Assembly: GCA_964553255.1 (NCBI GenBank)
Contig: CAZKJS010000044.1
Span: forward strand, 1 to 9,284
Source: JAQUCI01 sp964553255
GTDB lineage: Bacteria; Bacillota_I; Bacilli_A; Erysipelotrichales; Erysipelotrichaceae
Direction: 5' to 3'
Length of the DNA stretch: 9,284 bases
Notes under the pieces: model-generated
Database searches by the model: none
The model's input: only the letters and a program-made list of their open reading frames with translations
Told to the model about the DNA's origin: nothing
Made by a program: the position numbers and the translations under genes
Part shown: positions 6,041 to 9,284 of the stretch, in pieces
Position numbering within the stretch: the first letter of the stretch is position 1
Layout: each line of letters begins with the position of its first letter

Positions 6041-6130
6041 GTGTATCAGCAACGCTGTTTAAGTGACGATACAATTCGCTATCAAGATTATGATCATCTT
6101 TTTTGTCATATGGAAAAAATCAATATTTAA
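6041..6130 (+). CDS. Small 29-residue ORF, possible leader peptide or small protein before glgC
   Basis: The ORF opens with GTG 6041 and ends with TAA 6128-6130. GGAGGA (6028-6033) is a consensus-strength ribosome binding site spaced 7 nt. The predicted peptide is 29 residues, beginning MYQQRCLSDD and ending CHMEKINI. It has two Cys, two His, three Tyr and five Asp, with no hydrophobic segment and no evident signal. A strong promoter lies 42 bp upstream and a terminator hairpin begins at the stop codon, so it forms a complete mini-transcription unit of about 155 nt. No run of one codon, as in amino-acid attenuators, is present, although Tyr codons TAT recur three times. I do not recognise the peptide. 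It may be a leader whose translation controls read-through into glgC, or an independent small protein. Confidence 0.6.
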   Translation: MYQQRCLSDDTIRYQDYDHLFCHMEKINI

Positions 6131-6162
6131 AGCGCAAAATGAAATGTTATTTTGCGTTTTTT
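6131..6162 (+). terminator. Strong intrinsic terminator between the small ORF and glgC
   Basis: CGCAAAAT (6133-6140) is perfectly complementary to ATTTTGCG (6149-6156) around an 8-nt loop. Six T residues (6157-6162) follow. The stem can be lengthened outward by G-U and A-U pairs into the stop codon of the small ORF. It lies downstream of the promoter at 5971 and only 37 bp before glgC, with no convincing promoter in between. This makes it a candidate attenuator for the glg genes. Confidence 0.85.
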
Positions 6163-6199
6163 ATAAACAGGGAATTTATTAGATAGGGAGGCATTACTA

Positions 6200-7348
6200 A
6201 TGAAAAGAACTGATTGTCTTGCGATGCTATTAGCTGGTGGTCAGGGAAGTCGTTTGGAATCTTTGACAAAGAAAATCGCTAAACCAGGTGTTTCGTTTGG
6301 GGGTAAGTATTGTATCATCGATTTTTCATTATCAAATTGTGTAAACTCTCATATTAAGACAGTTGGGGTATTAACGCAATATCGTCCTTTATTACTTAAC
6401 TCGTATATAGGGACTGGTGCTGCTTGGGATTTGGATATACCAAATGGTGGAGTATCAATACTGCCACCATATGAAACAGAACTAGGTGGGCAGTGGTATA
6501 AAGGTACAGCTGATGCGATTTTTCGTAATATCGATTATATAAAGCTACATAAACCAGAATATGTATTAATACTTTCTGGTGATCATATCTATCGAATGGA
6601 TTATCGTAAGATGCTCAAGACACATCAAGACAATAACGCTGATTTAACGATATCTGTTATGGAAGTGGCGTGGGAAGAGGCATCGCGATTTGGTATTATG
6701 ATCACTGATGACACTGGTGCGATTAAAGAATTCGTTGAAAAACCAGCTAATCCCATTTCTAATCTCGCATCAATGGGGATTTACATATTTAGTACTGATG
6801 TTCTGTTGAAGGCGCTAGAAGAGGATAGTATAGATACAGAATCAGCACATGATTTTGGCAAGAATATAATTCCGAAATTATTGCGTGAAAATAGAAGGCT
6901 ATTTACCCATCGTTTTAGTGGTTATTGGAAGGATGTTGGAACTATCGATAGTTATCATGAAACAAGCATGGCACTTCTAGATGATAATCCTGATTTTTCA
7001 CTTAGTGATAGCGACATGCCAATCATGAGTAATGCGAATACAAGCCCTCCTTATTACATTGGTGAAAATGCGGTGGTAGAAAACTGTATAATCGCTAATG
7101 GTTCTGAAATCTTTGGTGAGGTCACTCATTCGATTGTAAGCACTAATTGTTATATTGGATTAAATGCTAAGATCAAAGACTCAATCCTCTTACCAAAAGC
7201 TAGAGTTGAAGCAGGAGCCATTGTTAACCGCGCCATCATTGGCCAAAGTGATGTGATCAAAGTTGATCAAGTTTTTGGTAGTGCTGATATTACTACAAGA
7301 ATAGCTGTAACGCGAAATGATGATGAAGAGAAAGGTCAGAACTTATGA
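6200..7348 (+). CDS. glgC: Glucose-1-phosphate adenylyltransferase, catalytic subunit GlgC
   Basis: This enzyme forms ADP-glucose and pyrophosphate from ATP and glucose-1-phosphate, the committed step of bacterial glycogen synthesis, in the cytoplasm. The 382 residues are normal length for Gram-positive GlgC. The nucleotidyltransferase domain (about 5-255) carries GGQGSRL (13-19), KPGVSFGGKY (28-37), GQWYKGTADA (97-106), SGDHIYRMDY (126-135), FVEKPA with Lys181 at the sugar-phosphate site, and GYWKDVGTIDSY (241-252). The C-terminal part (about 285-365) shows left-handed beta-helix hexapeptide repeats. ATG 6200 has GGGAGG at 6186-6191, spaced 8 nt. The stop overlaps the glgD start in ATGA. No promoter is evident between the preceding terminator and this gene, so expression may depend on read-through from the promoter at 5971. 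All catalytic motifs are intact. Confidence 0.97.
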   Translation: MKRTDCLAMLLAGGQGSRLESLTKKIAKPGVSFGGKYCIIDFSLSNCVNSHIKTVGVLTQYRPLLLNSYIGTGAAWDLDIPNGGVSILPPYETELGGQWYKGTADAIFRNIDYIKLHKPEYVLILSGDHIYRMDYRKMLKTHQDNNADLTISVMEVAWEEASRFGIMITDDTGAIKEFVEKPANPISNLASMGIYIFSTDVLLKALEEDSIDTESAHDFGKNIIPKLLRENRRLFTHRFSGYWKDVGTIDSYHETSMALLDDNPDFSLSDSDMPIMSNANTSPPYYIGENAVVENCIIANGSEIFGEVTHSIVSTNCYIGLNAKIKDSILLPKARVEAGAIVNRAIIGQSDVIKVDQVFGSADITTRIAVTRNDDEEKGQNL

Positions 7349-8451
7349 ACAGACTAACCGGTATAATCTCAACAAATTATTTAACTGAAGATTTGGGATC
7401 CTTGAGTAGTGAGCGTTCTGGTGCGCTTGTGCCATTTGGTGGTAGATATCGTTTGATTGATTTTGTGTTATCAAACATGGTTAACTCAGCAATTGATAGT
7501 ATTGGTATAATCGCTCCTTTTAAATATCGCTCTTTAATTGATCACATTTCTTCAACTAAAGCTTGGACCCTAGATAAAAAACACGGAGGATTATATGTTT
7601 TGCCTGGATCAGCTTATGGGATCAATCGTAGTTTTGATCGATTTTTGTTACGTGATTTTGTTGATAATAAAACATATATCCAACGCATAGATACTCCATA
7701 CGTTTTAGTGACAGCTGCCAACTTTGTATATAACATGAACTATGAAGCGATGTTTGAAAAACATCGTGAAAGTGGAGCAGACATCACAATGCTTTATACA
7801 ATAGCATCAGGTGATGACATTCATCCAACACGGCTTACTGTTGAAGATGATCGCGTTAAGGGCTTTAGTAAAGGTGTTTTAGTAAATGATCGAATGTTCA
7901 TGGATTGTTTTATTATTGGTCGTGACATTTTATTATCAGTATTAGAATGGTATGGCCAAGCTGATTATTTGGATTTATTTGAAGCACTATATCAAGATGT
8001 TGATAAGTTATATATTAGAGGTTATCAATATGATGGCTTTGTGGCTAATATGTTTTCAACCGCGAATTATTTTAAATATAATATGGAACTATTAAATCAT
8101 GATGTCAGGGTATCATTATTCGCAAAAGATGCACAAATTATGACTAAGGTTCAAGATTCACCACCAGCTACACATGGTAAAAATGCCATTGTTAAAAACT
8201 CACTTATTCAGTCAGGTTGTCAAATTGATGGAACAGTTGAAAATAGTATCTTATCACGCAAGGTTAAAGTTGAAAAAGGAGCTATTGTTAAAAATTGTAT
8301 TTTATTTAAGTCGGCTCATGTTGAATCAGGTGCTCACATTGAAAACTTAATACTTGATAAGAATAACAAAATCAAGAAAAACATTACGATCATAGGATCT
8401 AAAGATGATATTCAAATCTTACCGAAAGTTGAAAAAGAACTAAATATTTAG
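7345..8451 (+). CDS. glgD: GlgD, non-catalytic/regulatory paralogue of ADP-glucose pyrophosphorylase
   Basis: This 368-residue GlgC paralogue partners GlgC in low-GC Gram-positive bacteria to form the more active hetero-oligomer (family knowledge). PFGGRYRLIDFVLSN (30-44) and the C-terminal hexapeptide beta-helix (about 275-350, with repeats such as AIVKNSLIQSG and AIVKNCILF) show the homology. Catalytic motifs are lost. The glycine-rich GGxGxRL loop is replaced by ISTNYLTEDLGS (8-19), and the SGDHIYRMDY motif by TAANFVYNMNY (123-133). The EKP lysine region is not conserved either. Loss of activity is typical of GlgD, not a defect of this copy. The start ATG overlaps the glgC stop by 4 nt, with AAAGGT about 8 nt upstream, so the two are translationally coupled. 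No glgA, glgB or glgP follows in the window. Confidence 0.95.
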   Translation: MNRLTGIISTNYLTEDLGSLSSERSGALVPFGGRYRLIDFVLSNMVNSAIDSIGIIAPFKYRSLIDHISSTKAWTLDKKHGGLYVLPGSAYGINRSFDRFLLRDFVDNKTYIQRIDTPYVLVTAANFVYNMNYEAMFEKHRESGADITMLYTIASGDDIHPTRLTVEDDRVKGFSKGVLVNDRMFMDCFIIGRDILLSVLEWYGQADYLDLFEALYQDVDKLYIRGYQYDGFVANMFSTANYFKYNMELLNHDVRVSLFAKDAQIMTKVQDSPPATHGKNAIVKNSLIQSGCQIDGTVENSILSRKVKVEKGAIVKNCILFKSAHVESGAHIENLILDKNNKIKKNITIIGSKDDIQILPKVEKELNI

Positions 8452-8452
8452 T

Positions 8453-8476
8453 AAAAACCACCAAATGATGGTTTCG
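8453..8476. terminator. Terminator hairpin shared by the convergent glgCD and malQ units
   Basis: AAACCA (8455-8460) pairs with TGGTTT (8469-8474) across an 8-nt loop, in the 25 bp between two convergent genes. On the minus strand the stem runs into five T residues (complement of 8453-8457), a reasonable terminator for malQ. On the plus strand it is followed by only three T then CGTTATTTATT, so it is weaker for glgCD. Confidence 0.6.
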
Positions 8477-9284
8477 TTATTTATTATCAAAGATTTTTTT
8501 ATATTTCAGTAATTGAGGTAACAATCTATTGGTGATATCATCTGATGTTGCTTGCCACTGCCAATTACCTTTGGTGGTAGCTGGGGTATTCATTCTTGCT
8601 TTATCATCAAGTAATAGTAAATCTTGTAATGGTAATATGATCACTTTATTATCTGATGAACACAAATCAGAAATGATAAGATCCGCTTTTCTTTTGGGTT
8701 GTTTAAAAGATTGTTTTTTACACCAACCAACTAAAGTATGATTATCATGGGTACCAGTGTAGATGATCTTATTTTTAAGATATGGAATCATATCTATTTC
8801 ATCATGAATAAACTGATAAACAGCCATACCATTAAACCCTGTCTGTGCTAATAATGATAAAACAGCAGGTGTGATCTTTCCTAGATCTTCAGCTATAAGT
8901 GGTAAAGGACCAAGTAAATCATAAGCGCGTTTAAATAAATCATAGCCAGGACCATAAGCATAGCTTCCGGTTGCGGCTGGTTGATCTTTAATGATTGTAT
9001 AGTATGATTCAAAACCAATGAAATGATCTAGTCTTACATAATCATATAATCGAATTGAATGTTTTATTCTATTTATCCAGTAATGCCAATTATCTTTTTT
9101 TATATTTTGCCAGTTATATAGAGGATTATGCCAATGTTGGCCATCAGCACTAAAGTAATCTGGTGGTACACCAGCTTCTTTTTGTGATTGATCATCATTC
9201 AATATAAAATATTGCTGATTAGACCAGACATCAGCGGACTTATAGGCAATGTAGAAAGGGATATCACCAATTATATAAATATCT
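8477..9284 (-). CDS. malQ: 4-alpha-glucanotransferase MalQ (GH77), C-terminal part, N-terminus beyond the window
   Basis: The open frame runs to the right edge, so only the last 268 residues are visible; full GH77 enzymes are about 500. The fragment begins with GDIPFYIAYKSADVW and continues through AGVPPDYFSADGQHWHNPLYNW, the highly conserved amylomaltase region. The three catalytic acids are present: nucleophile Asp in VRLDHF (codon 9026-9028), acid/base Glu in IAEDLG (8888-8890) and stabiliser Asp in GTHDNHT (8744-8746). The usual DHFRG reads DHFIG here, a substitution next to the nucleophile. The enzyme transfers alpha-1,4-glucan segments between maltodextrins in the cytoplasm. It is convergent with glgCD and so belongs to a separate unit. 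The fit with glycogen and maltodextrin turnover is good. Confidence 0.93.
   Translation of the reverse strand, partial: DIYIIGDIPFYIAYKSADVWSNQQYFILNDDQSQKEAGVPPDYFSADGQHWHNPLYNWQNIKKDNWHYWINRIKHSIRLYDYVRLDHFIGFESYYTIIKDQPAATGSYAYGPGYDLFKRAYDLLGPLPLIAEDLGKITPAVLSLLAQTGFNGMAVYQFIHDEIDMIPYLKNKIIYTGTHDNHTLVGWCKKQSFKQPKRKADLIISDLCSSDNKVIILPLQDLLLLDDKARMNTPATTKGNWQWQATSDDITNRLLPQLLKYKKIFDNK

Noticed and set aside
6163..6199. Separate promoter for glgC
   Set aside because: TTGCGT (6152-6157) with TTTATT (6175-6180) is a poor pair, and its start site would fall in the ribosome binding site.
8529..8741. Plus-strand open frame opposite malQ
   Set aside because: The opposite strand carries conserved GH77 sequence through the whole stretch, so this is a shadow frame.

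Overview
The window reads as a chromosomal segment of a low-GC Gram-positive bacterium (Bacillota). The supporting signs are the strongly AT-rich sequence, strong GGAGG-type ribosome binding sites, TTG and GTG starts, U-tract terminators, CCA-encoding tRNA genes, and a paired GlgC/GlgD ADP-glucose pyrophosphorylase. An Erysipelotrichia-like lineage is my guess from overall gene style; it is not shown by the sequence.

Layout. Positions 1-79 hold the tail and terminator of something upstream. A promoter at 81-109 drives a two-gene tRNA unit, Cys(GCA) and Leu(UAA), closed by a terminator at 301-324. A potassium block follows. First come a KdpD-like sensor kinase that lacks the usual N-terminal cytoplasmic half (416-1936) and a KdpE-like response regulator (1937-2635) with its own terminator. 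Next is a 48-bp array of TCACAA direct repeats (2664-2711) just upstream of an extended -10 element. Then comes an operon of a small TPR-like protein (2804-3115), a TrkA subunit with only the N-terminal RCK domain (3168-3620), a second TrkA subunit with a degenerate nucleotide site plus an RCK_C domain (3649-4317), and the TrkH pore (4319-5821). No kdpFABC genes are present. The simplest reading is that a shortened KdpDE pair controls Trk rather than a Kdp ATPase.

The 378-bp gap 5822-6199 is not empty. It carries a very good sigma-A promoter (5971-5999), a ribosome binding site, a 29-codon ORF starting with GTG (6041-6130) and a strong intrinsic terminator (6131-6162). Only 37 bp then remain before glgC. 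glgC and glgD overlap by 4 nt and encode the catalytic subunit and a non-catalytic paralogue for ADP-glucose synthesis. The 3' part of malQ (4-alpha-glucanotransferase) converges on them from the right edge, with a shared terminator hairpin between. This half of the window is therefore glycogen/alpha-glucan metabolism.

The observations most worth following are the TCACAA array as a candidate KdpE operator, the promoter/sORF/terminator unit ahead of glgC (a leader attenuator or an independent small gene), and the complementary pair of TrkA proteins.
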